From the NCBI GenBank assembly GCA_937941095.1, contig CALDYJ010000118.1:1-39963 (forward strand): DNA of 39,963 nucleotides. Direction: 5' to 3'. The stretch comes from an uncultured Saprospiraceae bacterium (GTDB lineage Bacteria; Bacteroidota; Bacteroidia; Chitinophagales; Saprospiraceae). Positions within the stretch are counted from its first letter, which is position 1, and every line of letters begins with the position of its first letter. The notes under the pieces were generated by a model. It ran no database searches. It had not been told where the DNA came from and worked only from the letters and a program-made list of their open reading frames with translations. Made by a program: the position numbers and the translations under genes. Shown one piece after another: positions 7,586-14,888 of the stretch.

Positions 7586-8395
7586 ATGATAGAAGAAATA
7601 GTATTAAAATACAATAAGCGCGGCATGGATAAAATCAATGCTCACATTCCAGCAGGATACTATGAAGCTGCCGCAAAAGAAATAATGAGCATAAATTCTG
7701 GAAGAAACATATTACTGTTTACAGGATTTTGGCTTGGCGGCCATGCGGAAACAGATGGTCCTGTAGGCACTTATTTTTTATCCATAGCTTTGCGCGAATT
7801 GGGTTTTTATCCAGTGATCGTTACCGACATGTACGCTAATCAATACTTCAATTATGGGGATGATAATTTTGAAACCTTAATCGTCCCAGTCAAAGGATTT
7901 TCAGAAGAGTTTATGTACGGGAAGGTCTTAGAAACTTATCAGGCAACAGCTTTAATAGCCATCGAAAGATGCGGCATGGATGAGTTTGGAATTTATAATA
8001 ATAAAGCAGGAGAAAATATTGGGCACAATACGGCACCCCTTGATTGGTTTTTTTTAGAAGGCGAGGACTTGCTCACCATTGGGATAGGAGACGGTGGAAG
8101 CGAAATAGGAATGGGAAAACATGCCCATTTAATAAAAGAACATCTTGGCAATGATTGTCCATGTGCCATTTCAACAAAACATAATTTATTGGCGACTACT
8201 TCTAATTGGGGTGCCTATGGTTTGATAGCAGCCTTAGATAAAAACTTACTGCCGAGTATGGAACAAGTAAAAGCTTATTATAAACACATACTTTCCTTAG
8301 GTGCAAAAAATGGAAGTAACGGAGAAGCCGAATACGCAGTTGATGGCTTTGGAATAGAAATAACCGAAGAGATCATCAATGAATTAAAAGCTTAA
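7586..8395 (+). CDS. DUF4392 / D-glutamate cyclase C-terminal-domain protein
   Basis: A 269-aa cytoplasmic protein made almost entirely of the DUF4392 domain, the C-terminal half of vertebrate DGLUCY, which converts D-glutamate to 5-oxo-D-proline. Conserved marks: TGF near 46-48, ETDGPVGT at 55-62, IERCGM at 126-131, IGIGDGGSEIGMG at 165-177 and SNWGAYGL at 206-213. The usual family motif reads GDGGNEIGMG; here Asn is Ser. The DUF1445 domain of the vertebrate protein is absent. Four bases separate it from murD2, so it belongs to the mpl-murL-murD2 operon. A role in removing free D-Glu released from the wall is my inference; acting on another D-Glu compound is possible. Domain identity is secure; activity is not. 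Confidence 0.82.
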   Translation: MIEEIVLKYNKRGMDKINAHIPAGYYEAAAKEIMSINSGRNILLFTGFWLGGHAETDGPVGTYFLSIALRELGFYPVIVTDMYANQYFNYGDDNFETLIVPVKGFSEEFMYGKVLETYQATALIAIERCGMDEFGIYNNKAGENIGHNTAPLDWFFLEGEDLLTIGIGDGGSEIGMGKHAHLIKEHLGNDCPCAISTKHNLLATTSNWGAYGLIAALDKNLLPSMEQVKAYYKHILSLGAKNGSNGEAEYAVDGFGIEITEEIINELKA

Positions 8396-8466
8396 TTATA
8401 TTAGGTATGTAATCCTAGTAAAAAGGATAAAAAAAATCCTTAAATTAATCATCTAAATATTTTCAT

Positions 8467-9918
8467 ATGAAATACCTCTTTATATCCATGCTCCTCACCA
8501 TTGGCGGAAGCATAAAGGCTCAAGACGATGTAACCAAACTCATCGGAGCAATGCTTTCAGAAACACCAATAGAAGAAAATTTACAAGAACTTTGTGATGA
8601 AGTCGGTGGTCGAGTGACTGGTTCTAAATCCAATGAATTGGCTGTGGATTGGGCCTTAAATAAATTTACAGAAGCAGGAGTTAAAGCAAAGAAGGATCCT
8701 TTTAAAATGCCAGTACTTTGGCTTCCTGAATATACAAATGTAAAAGTGACAGGTGATAGTGAATTTAGACCTACAGCAGTTGCAAAGTATCAAAGTCCTC
8801 CAGGAAAATATGCCGGAGCATTAGTTTATGTGGGAAAAGGTACAGCAGAAGATTTTAAAAAAATAGGTTCAGACCTGAGCGGAAAATTCATACTGGTAGA
8901 ATCAGATCTATGCTTGGACATTAATGGCTTGTTTGCAGAATATACCGTAGCGAGTAATGTTGAGTCTATTGCTAGAAAAGCTAATGCAGAAGGAATTGTT
9001 TTTATGGCTTCAAGGCCAAAGGGTTTATTGTACCGTTTCATAACTTCTATGGCGACCAAAGAAGACTTGCCTCAATTGGTAATGGTTAGAGAAGATGCTA
9101 TGCGATGCATTCGTTTATTAGAAGATGGAAAAAAATTGAGCATAGACTTAGAAATCAATGCTGAAATAGGAGGTGAATTTACCAGTCACAATGTTATTGC
9201 AGAATTTAAAGGATCTGAAAAACCGGAAGAAGTTGTAGTAATTGGTGCCCACTTAGATTCATGGGCACTAGGTACAGGGGCTAATGATAATGGCTGCAAT
9301 GTCAATATGATGATAGACATCGCCAGACAGATGAAAAAGCTTGGGATACAACCTAAACGTACCATTAGATTTGCTTTGTGGAATGGTGAAGAGCAAGGTT
9401 ATTTTGGCTCTTGGGATTATACCATGGATCATCTTGATGAAATGGATAAACACATCATGGCATTATCGGTAGACATAGGGAGTGGTGCAATTACTGGATT
9501 TTTTACGAATGGCAGAGAAGAGATGATACCAGCGGTGGATAAAGTCTTAAGGCCTGTAGCAGCTTTGGGAGATTTTACTTCCCTTAATGTCCCAATTGTA
9601 GGAACCGACAATTTTGATTTTATGCTGCAAGGAGTAGGTAATTTAGTTGCTAACCATAAGCCAGCGAACTATGGAATAAATTATCATGCGAGTTCAGATA
9701 CTTTTGATAAAGTTGATTTGAAGTCTTTGAAGATAAATTCTGCCATCATAGCTGCTTTAACCCTAGGTTTTGCAAATTTAGATGATGCAGACATCACTTG
9801 GAAAAGGCAAACGCGAGCAGAAATTCAAGCGATGTTTGAAACGCATAAAACAGAATTTTCGATGCGGATGTTTAATGTATGGGATCCATGGATAAATGGA
9901 GAAAGAGGTAGGAAATAA
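8467..9918 (+). CDS. Secreted M28-family zinc aminopeptidase/carboxypeptidase with PA domain
   Basis: A 483-aa exported di-zinc peptidase. A short signal peptide (about 1-18, ending SIKA before QDD) is followed by an N-terminal lid, a protease-associated (PA) insert at roughly 115-245, and the M28 catalytic core. The likely zinc ligands and catalytic residues are visible: His262 in GAHLDSW, Asp274 in ANDNG, the Glu308-Glu309 pair in WNGEEQG, Asp336 in SVDIGSG and His407 in NYHASSDT. The order H-D-EE-D-H and the spacing match M28 enzymes such as plasma glutamate carboxypeptidase, which cleave dipeptides and short peptides. It has no T9SS domain, so it probably acts in the periplasm. It follows the mpl operon after 71 bp and may have its own promoter; it ends at a strong terminator. 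Confidence 0.88.
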   Translation: MKYLFISMLLTIGGSIKAQDDVTKLIGAMLSETPIEENLQELCDEVGGRVTGSKSNELAVDWALNKFTEAGVKAKKDPFKMPVLWLPEYTNVKVTGDSEFRPTAVAKYQSPPGKYAGALVYVGKGTAEDFKKIGSDLSGKFILVESDLCLDINGLFAEYTVASNVESIARKANAEGIVFMASRPKGLLYRFITSMATKEDLPQLVMVREDAMRCIRLLEDGKKLSIDLEINAEIGGEFTSHNVIAEFKGSEKPEEVVVIGAHLDSWALGTGANDNGCNVNMMIDIARQMKKLGIQPKRTIRFALWNGEEQGYFGSWDYTMDHLDEMDKHIMALSVDIGSGAITGFFTNGREEMIPAVDKVLRPVAALGDFTSLNVPIVGTDNFDFMLQGVGNLVANHKPANYGINYHASSDTFDKVDLKSLKINSAIIAALTLGFANLDDADITWKRQTRAEIQAMFETHKTEFSMRMFNVWDPWINGERGRK

Positions 9919-9958
9919 AAAAAAGCTTACTAAACGATTGAGTTTAGTAAGCTTTTTT
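9919..9958. terminator. Bidirectional intrinsic terminator
   Basis: A perfect 17-bp stem: A6 followed by GCTTACTAAAC, loop GATTGA, then the complement ending in T6. It sits exactly between the convergent M28 peptidase gene (stop at 9918) and the lipoprotein gene (stop at 9962), with A and T tracts that serve both directions. Its TTACTAAAC core recalls the palindromic repeats at 452 and 1359. Confidence 0.92.
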
Positions 9959-9961
9959 ATT

Positions 9962-10588
9962 TTATTGTTCAGGAACGTAATCTTTGTCAGAAGTGGTATT
10001 CGCTGCGTCAGCATTAGCAGCTGCATTAGCTGCTTGCTCGGCAGCTCTTTTTGCTCTTTCTGCTTTAGACAATTGGCTTTTTATATTTCTTTCAAGACGA
10101 TCTAATTTACCTAAACCTTTTGTCAAAGCTTGATTAGCTTGACGCTTGTCAGTAACTTCAACCTTAGCCAAATATTTTTTCGCGTCCTTTATCACACTGT
10201 CTACATTATCTGCTCTTACATCAGCAACAATAATGTTTTTATTTGTTTCTGCCATTTCAAAAAGTTTTACACTGGTCTCGCGTAAATTTTCGATTTGTTT
10301 GTCTAGGTTATCAAGGCGATTGACAAAGGAAGGATTAGCTGCTTTATTAGCAATACCTAGTTTTTCAATTTTGAGCTCTGGATTTGTTTCCGAAGCTGCG
10401 CTTTGGAACAAGACTTTTGATTCTTCTAAGACTTTTGATAAGGCTACTTCGAAGTTAGGGTATTCGGTCATCAACCTAGTAAGTCTAGCTTCTGAATTCA
10501 TCCATCTTTCTGTTTCTCCATCAACTGTTTTTTTGCAACTAATGGCAGAAAGGAGAAGGCCTGCGATTATTAATTGATACAATTTCAT
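9962..10588 (-). CDS. Coiled-coil lipoprotein with Ala-rich tail
   Basis: A 208-aa protein starting MKLYQLIIAGLLLSAISC, a lipoprotein signal with Cys18 at the lipobox. Upstream in-frame Met codons exist but would put a charged extension before the signal, so 10588 is the start. The mature part is almost all helical, with heptad-like patterns (LDNLDKQIENLRETSVKLF, LGKLDRLERNIKSQLSKAE) and an alanine-rich, charged C-terminus (RAAEQAANAAANADAAN) with a disordered acidic end. This resembles envelope-anchored spacer or Lpp-like helical lipoproteins, but no family is recognised. It is monocistronic, with a terminator at its 3' end and a 16-bp palindrome about 100 bp upstream of the start. Confidence 0.78.
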   Translation of the reverse strand: MKLYQLIIAGLLLSAISCKKTVDGETERWMNSEARLTRLMTEYPNFEVALSKVLEESKVLFQSAASETNPELKIEKLGIANKAANPSFVNRLDNLDKQIENLRETSVKLFEMAETNKNIIVADVRADNVDSVIKDAKKYLAKVEVTDKRQANQALTKGLGKLDRLERNIKSQLSKAERAKRAAEQAANAAANADAANTTSDKDYVPEQ

Positions 10589-10689
10589 AATTTGATTTTT
10601 TAGAATTTTTTGACTGTTTTCATTAAAAACACTTAAAATTAAGATGTCTCTACGGCTTAAAAGCATAGAAAAAAGTGATTTTCTAAAGT

Positions 10690-10705
10690 TCACTGAATTC
10701 AGTGA
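10690..10705. promoter_or_regulatory. 16-bp perfect palindrome, possible operator
   Basis: TCACTGAATTCAGTGA is a perfect palindrome in the 292-bp gap between the divergent lipoprotein gene (start at 10588) and prfC (start at 10881). Such a site could bind a dimeric regulator. No second copy was noticed in the window, so a function is only possible. Confidence 0.3.
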
Positions 10706-10719
10706 TGGTTTGGATTTAT

Positions 10720-10742
10720 GGTCAATGGTCTATGGTCCATCG
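10720..10742 (-). repeat. Heptanucleotide repeat array (GGTCNAT, three units)
   Basis: Three consecutive 7-base units of the form GGTCNAT, followed by CG. On the other strand this reads as GACCATA-like units. It is the first of several 7-base-periodic tracts that flank prfC. Confidence 0.7.
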
Positions 10743-10835
10743 TTTTGGTTCTTTATTAAAGCGCTATTGTGCAAAATTGATCACGAGGCGTCCATAGGAC
10801 TCATATTAAAGCCCTTATTTGAAATAAACTAGATG

Positions 10836-10863
10836 GACGAAAGACGAACGAGGAAAGACCAAA
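10836..10863 (+). repeat. Heptanucleotide repeat array (GACGAAA-like, four units)
   Basis: Four contiguous 7-base units matching GACGAAA with one to three changes each (the last is GACCAAA). It lies just upstream of prfC and in the opposite sense to the array at 10720-10742, so the two can pair imperfectly. Confidence 0.7.
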
Positions 10864-10868
10864 TTTCT

Positions 10869-10876
10869 TACCTTTG
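10869..10876 (+). promoter_or_regulatory. Bacteroidota -7 promoter element upstream of prfC
   Basis: TACCTTTG matches the Bacteroidota -7 consensus TAnnTTTG exactly. It ends only four bases before the prfC ATG at 10881, which would give a leaderless or nearly leaderless mRNA. No TTG was found at the usual -33 distance, so the element is a candidate only. Confidence 0.4.
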
Positions 10877-10880
10877 CGCG

Positions 10881-12464
10881 ATGGGAAAATTTACAGAACA
10901 GATCAAGCGTAGAAGAACATTTGGGATCATCAGTCACCCAGATGCCGGAAAAACGACCCTGACTGAGAAATTGCTATTATTTGGTGGTGCCATACAGGTC
11001 GCAGGAGCTGTGAAGTCGAATAAAATCAAGAAGACAGCCACTTCAGATTTTATGGAAATAGAGAAGCAAAGAGGGATTTCTGTTGCTACCTCTGTGATGG
11101 GCTTTGATTACAAAGGTTTAAAGATTAACATTCTGGATACGCCAGGTCACAAGGATTTTGCCGAAGATACTTATCGAACACTGACTGCAGTGGATAGCGC
11201 CATCGTCGTTATTGATGTGGCCAAAGGGGTAGAGGAGCAAACAGAAAAGTTGGTCAATGTTTGTAAAATGAGAAATACGCCTATCATTGTGTTCATCAAT
11301 AAGCTGGATAGAGAAGGGAAAGATGGGGTAGATTTATTAGACGAAGTCGAATCGAAACTTGGGATTAATGTTTGTCCTTTGAGTTGGCCGATAGGCATGG
11401 GACAAAGATTTCAAGGCGTGTATAATATTTACGAAAAAAACCTTGTGCTTTTTCAAGCTCACGGTAAGCAGGATTCGGAAGAGAGTATAAAATTCAATGA
11501 CCTTAATAATTCTGAACTAGAGGATTTTATAGGAGAGGCAGCGGCAAAAGAATTGAGGGAAGAAGTAGAAACAGTCACTTCAGTTTATCCTGAATTCGAT
11601 AGAGAAGAATACATCAAAGGAAACTTGTCGCCAGTATTTTTTGGTTCGGCCATAAATAATTTTGGGGTTAGAGAATTGTTAGACTGCTTTGTAGAAATAG
11701 CGCCCTTTCCTTTGCCTAGAATAACGGAGGAAAGAATGGTGGACCCTGAAGAAGATAAGTTTGCAGGTTTTGTTTTTAAAATCCATGCTAACATCGATCC
11801 AAGACATAGAGATAGAATTGCCTTCTTGAGAGTGTGCAGTGGTAAGTTTCAAAGAAATACAAATTACTTGCATGTCCGTCAGAAAAAGAAAATGAAATTT
11901 TCAAACCCTACTTCGTTTATGGCGGCAAGAAAAGAAGTGGTGGAGGAAGCTTTTCCAGGAGATGTGGTTGGTCTGTACGATTCAGGGAATTTTAAAATTG
12001 GAGATTCGGTTACGGAAGGAGAGGTTTTGAATTTTAAAGGTATCCCAAGTTTTTCACCGGAGATTTTTAGGTATGTAGTGAATAAGGATCCAATGAAAAC
12101 CAAACAACTCAATAAAGGCTTAAGTCAATTGATGGATGAAGGAGTGGCGCAATTGTTTACGGTACAGAGTACTAATAGAAAAATAATCGGCGTGGTTGGA
12201 GCACTTCAATTTGATGTAATCAAATACAGGTTGCAACACGAATATAGTGCTTCCGTAGATTATGAATCAGTAAACCTACATAAAGCCTGCTGGGTAAAAA
12301 GTGAAGATGAAGATGCGATGAAAGAGTTTTTATTGAAACGTAAGCGTGATCTTGCAAAAGATACAAATGACAATTATGTATTTTTGGCAGAATCATCCTG
12401 GGCTTTAAAATTGGCTCAAGAAAATCATCCTGAGGTGGAGTTTTTATTTACTTCGGATGTTTGA
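10881..12464 (+). CDS. prfC: Peptide chain release factor 3
   Basis: A translational GTPase that removes RF1/RF2 from the ribosome after peptide release. Starting at 10881 gives 527 aa, the usual RF3 length, beginning [20 protein letters not shown]. An in-frame ATG at 10833 would add 16 residues encoded by the repeat array and the -7 element and is rejected. GTPase motifs are intact: G1 SHPDAGKTT at 18-26, G3 DTPGHKDF at 86-93 and G4 NKLD at 140-143. Domain 2 with the [18 protein letters not shown] element and the RF3-specific C-terminal region ([19 protein letters not shown]) follow. RF3 rather than EF-G is clear from the length and the [20 protein letters not shown] switch-I segment. The 147-bp gap downstream holds repeats instead of a clean terminator. 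Confidence 0.95.
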   Translation: MGKFTEQIKRRRTFGIISHPDAGKTTLTEKLLLFGGAIQVAGAVKSNKIKKTATSDFMEIEKQRGISVATSVMGFDYKGLKINILDTPGHKDFAEDTYRTLTAVDSAIVVIDVAKGVEEQTEKLVNVCKMRNTPIIVFINKLDREGKDGVDLLDEVESKLGINVCPLSWPIGMGQRFQGVYNIYEKNLVLFQAHGKQDSEESIKFNDLNNSELEDFIGEAAAKELREEVETVTSVYPEFDREEYIKGNLSPVFFGSAINNFGVRELLDCFVEIAPFPLPRITEERMVDPEEDKFAGFVFKIHANIDPRHRDRIAFLRVCSGKFQRNTNYLHVRQKKKMKFSNPTSFMAARKEVVEEAFPGDVVGLYDSGNFKIGDSVTEGEVLNFKGIPSFSPEIFRYVVNKDPMKTKQLNKGLSQLMDEGVAQLFTVQSTNRKIIGVVGALQFDVIKYRLQHEYSASVDYESVNLHKACWVKSEDEDAMKEFLLKRKRDLAKDTNDNYVFLAESSWALKLAQENHPEVEFLFTSDV

Positions 12465-12469
12465 TAAGT

Positions 12470-12549
12470 GGTCGTTCGTTGTTCATCTATGGTCCTTAGA
12501 AAGATGGAACTTACTAGGAGGGACAGAAGACGAAAGACCAACGAAAAAA
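12470..12549. repeat. Inverted pair of 7-base-periodic tracts downstream of prfC
   Basis: At 12470-12496 the sequence has 7-base periodicity in the GGTC sense (GGTCGTT at the start, CATCTAT and GGTCC at the end). At 12522-12549 it has GACAGAA, GACGAAA and GACCAAC units in a row. The two tracts are imperfect inverted copies and could fold into a long, mismatched hairpin at the 3' end of the prfC transcript. A further short tract of GACNNNN units lies at 12585-12605, directly before glyS. Confidence 0.6.
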
Positions 12550-12611
12550 GTATTAAAATAATAACAAAGTCCTCGATAGATAAAGACGAGCGACTATAGA
12601 CTAAAAGAAAT

Positions 12612-14180
12612 ATGTCTCAACAAAGTGAATCGTTTAAAAAATTAGTTTCTCATTGCAAAGAATATGGTTTTATCTACCAATCATCAGAAGTGTATGATGG
12701 ACTTGCAGCTGTTTATGATTATGGTCCTAATGGTGTAGAGTTAAAAAACAACATCAAATCATATTGGTGGACAGCAATGACTCAGATGCATGAGAACATT
12801 GTGGGAATTGATTCTGCCATTTTCATGCATCCAAAAGTTTGGAAAGCATCAGGTCACGTGGACGCTTTTAATGATCCAATGGTAGACAATAAGCAATCCA
12901 ATAAACGATATCGTGCAGATCAATTAATAGAAGGCTACTGCGAAAAAATAGAAGCAAAGAGTAAGAAGGATGTAGCAAAAGCCAAAAAGAAATTTGGGGA
13001 TGATTTTGATGAAGAGCAATTTAGAACCACGAATCAAAGAATCATAGATAGAACGGCTAAACAAGCGGATATCCTTGGTAGAATGAATAATCATCTCCGA
13101 GATCAAGACATGGAAGCGCTAAAAGCTTTGATTGAAGAGTTAGAAATAGCGGATCCAGAATCAGGATCAAAAGAATGGACAGATGTTCGTCAGTTTAATT
13201 TAATGTTTTCTACACAGTTAGGTAACATCGCTGGAGGGGAGTCAAAATTATACTTAAGGCCAGAGACTGCTCAAGGTATTTTTGTGAATTTCTTGAACGT
13301 GCAAAAAACCTCAAGACAGAAAATACCTTTTGGAATAGCACAAATTGGTAAAGCATTTAGAAATGAAATTGTTGCTAGACAATTTATTTTTAGAATGCGT
13401 GAGTTTGAACAAATGGAGATGCAATTCTTTATCAAACCCGGCACCCAAAAAGAATGGTTTGACTATTGGAAAAAAGCAAGGTTAGATTGGCATAAAGGTT
13501 TAGGTACGGATGCTTCGAAATTGAGGTATCATGATCACGATAACTTAGCACATTATGCAGACGCAGCTGTAGACATTGAATTTGAATTCCCATTTGGGTT
13601 TAGAGAATTAGAAGGGATACATTCGAGAACAGATTTTGATTTGAAAGCGCATCAAGAATTATCAGGAAGAAAGATTCAATATTTTGATCCAGAAATCAAT
13701 GACAGCTATGTGCCATATGTATTAGAAACATCTATCGGTTTGGATCGAATGTTTTTAGCCATAGTCAGCAATGCTTTGCAAGAAGAAACAGTTCCAGATG
13801 CAGAAGGTAAGAATTCTACTCGGATCGTAATGAAGTTACCTGCTCCATTAGCACCAGTAAAATGCGCCATTTTGCCTTTGTTAAAAAATAAAGAAGAGTT
13901 AACTAGTAAAGCAAGAGAAGTATTTGATAAATTAAAATTGCACTTTAATTGTCAGTACGATGAGAAGGATGCGATAGGTAGAAGGTACAGAAGACAAGAT
14001 GCGGTCGGAACGCCATATTGTGTGACGATAGACTTTGACAGTTTAGAAGATAATACAGTAACCATTAGAGATAGAGATACTTTGAAGCAAGATAGGGTAT
14101 CCATTGATGAAGTTGCGGCTATTGTAAATGATAAAGTTGCAATGAAAAGCTTGTTTAGCATTAAAGAAACTATATCTTAG
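12612..14180 (+). CDS. glyS: Glycine--tRNA ligase, alpha2 dimeric type
   Basis: Class II aminoacyl-tRNA synthetase that charges tRNA-Gly. At 522 aa in one chain it is the homodimeric (eukaryote/archaeon-like, also called glyQS) form, not the alpha2beta2 bacterial form. The N-terminus SFKKLVSHCKEYGFIYQSSEVYDG and YDYGPNGVELKNNIKSYWW are typical; motif 2 is in FGIAQIGKAFRNEI and RMREFEQMEMQFF (about 240-275), and motif 3 in LETSIGLDRMF (about 370-380). The C-terminal anticodon-binding domain starts near PLAPVKCAILPLLKN (about 412). A charged helical insert at about 110-165 (KSKKDVAKAKKKFGDDFDEEQF) follows the first catalytic block. It is preceded by 7-base repeats and followed by a strong hairpin. 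Confidence 0.95.
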   Translation: MSQQSESFKKLVSHCKEYGFIYQSSEVYDGLAAVYDYGPNGVELKNNIKSYWWTAMTQMHENIVGIDSAIFMHPKVWKASGHVDAFNDPMVDNKQSNKRYRADQLIEGYCEKIEAKSKKDVAKAKKKFGDDFDEEQFRTTNQRIIDRTAKQADILGRMNNHLRDQDMEALKALIEELEIADPESGSKEWTDVRQFNLMFSTQLGNIAGGESKLYLRPETAQGIFVNFLNVQKTSRQKIPFGIAQIGKAFRNEIVARQFIFRMREFEQMEMQFFIKPGTQKEWFDYWKKARLDWHKGLGTDASKLRYHDHDNLAHYADAAVDIEFEFPFGFRELEGIHSRTDFDLKAHQELSGRKIQYFDPEINDSYVPYVLETSIGLDRMFLAIVSNALQEETVPDAEGKNSTRIVMKLPAPLAPVKCAILPLLKNKEELTSKAREVFDKLKLHFNCQYDEKDAIGRRYRRQDAVGTPYCVTIDFDSLEDNTVTIRDRDTLKQDRVSIDEVAAIVNDKVAMKSLFSIKETIS

Positions 14181-14200
14181 TAAGGTATAATTAAGCATAA

Positions 14201-14234
14201 AAAGACCATAGCGCTTGATTGCGCTATGGTCTTT
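14201..14234. terminator. Intrinsic terminator-like hairpin after glyS
   Basis: A perfect 14-bp stem, AAAGACCATAGCGC and its complement, with loop TTGATT. The 3' side ends in CTTTG, with only a short T run. It separates glyS (stop at 14180) from the gene at 14251. The arms contain GACCATA, the same unit as the 7-base repeats around prfC. Confidence 0.8.
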
Positions 14235-14250
14235 GTCATAAAAGTCAAGT

Positions 14251-14841
14251 ATGAAAAATTTTTCGCTAATAATTTTCTTTTTGTTAATGGGGTTTCAATT
14301 CTCTTTTGCACAAGTAACAGATCTAAGTTTCGAATTTCAAGCTTATCCAACAGGATTGATTCCTGGTTTAAGAATCGAAAAAAGTTTTGGAACAAAAAAT
14401 ACCTTACATCTCCGATTAGGCTATCAATTTATAGACCATAGAGATCTTGGAGTACATCAAAATGAGGAAGGAAGTGGTTATGGATTTACTCTTGGATACA
14501 ACAGGTTTTTAAAAGAAGATTTTACGGGATGGCATTTTGGGATTAGAAGTGATCTTTGGTTTAATACCATAGACTGGGAATCAAGTATTGGGACTGCAGC
14601 TGTTCCTTTTGGAACATCTGAAATTACGGTAGTCCAGCCTACTGCTCAGCTAGGCTATTTGTTTAAGGTAAAGGAATCTTGGTTTTTTACACCAACGATT
14701 TCTTTAGGTTTTGAAGTTAATGTAAAAACGGATGGTGAGCCGACAGGGGAGGGAGCAATATTGCTTTTAGGTGTAAACGCTGGGAAGCGATTTTTGAGGA
14801 ATAGAAAAAAAATAGTCAGTCCTCATTATGAAGGTAACTAA
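14251..14841 (+). CDS. Outer-membrane beta-barrel-like protein
   Basis: A 196-aa protein with a clear signal peptide (about 1-20, ending FSFA before QVTD). The mature sequence has alternating amphipathic strands such as LSFEFQAYPTGLIPGLRIEKSF, LHLRLGYQFID, GYGFTLGYNRFL, GWHFGIRSDLWF, SWFFTPTISLGFEV and AILLLGVNAGKRF. It resembles the OmpA/OmpW-like porin-family barrels common in Bacteroidota, but I cannot give a specific name. A charged tail of about 16 residues (RNRKKIVSPHYEGN at its end) follows the last strand, so the protein does not end on the usual aromatic. It is monocistronic between two terminators. Confidence 0.75.
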   Translation: MKNFSLIIFFLLMGFQFSFAQVTDLSFEFQAYPTGLIPGLRIEKSFGTKNTLHLRLGYQFIDHRDLGVHQNEEGSGYGFTLGYNRFLKEDFTGWHFGIRSDLWFNTIDWESSIGTAAVPFGTSEITVVQPTAQLGYLFKVKESWFFTPTISLGFEVNVKTDGEPTGEGAILLLGVNAGKRFLRNRKKIVSPHYEGN

Positions 14842-14888
14842 AAAAACAAAAGCCCTTCCGCAAAATTTGCGGAAGGGCTTTTGTTTTT
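14842..14888. terminator. Bidirectional intrinsic terminator
   Basis: A stem of about 20 bp: A-rich leader, ACAAAAGCCCTTCCGC, a tight loop in AAAATTT, and the complementary arm ending GCTTTTGTTTTTT. It serves both the barrel gene (stop at 14841) and the convergent giant gene, whose stop codon at 14888 touches its edge. Confidence 0.93.

Noticed and set aside
8423..8441. AAGGAT / ATCCTT hairpin between the DUF4392 gene and the M28 peptidase
   Set aside because: Only a 6-bp AT-rich stem with a 7-base loop and no T tract; too weak to call a terminator.
10146..10577. 143-codon frame opposite the lipoprotein gene
   Set aside because: Antisense shadow of a well-supported lipoprotein gene; low-complexity Ser/Leu composition.
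10644..10832. 62-codon plus-strand frame between the lipoprotein gene and prfC
   Set aside because: It crosses a palindrome and a heptanucleotide repeat, has no recognisable domain and no ribosome-binding site; chance frame.
10833..10880. Upstream in-frame ATG for prfC
   Set aside because: The 16 extra residues are encoded by repeat units and the -7 element, and RF3 proteins normally begin near [11 protein letters not shown].
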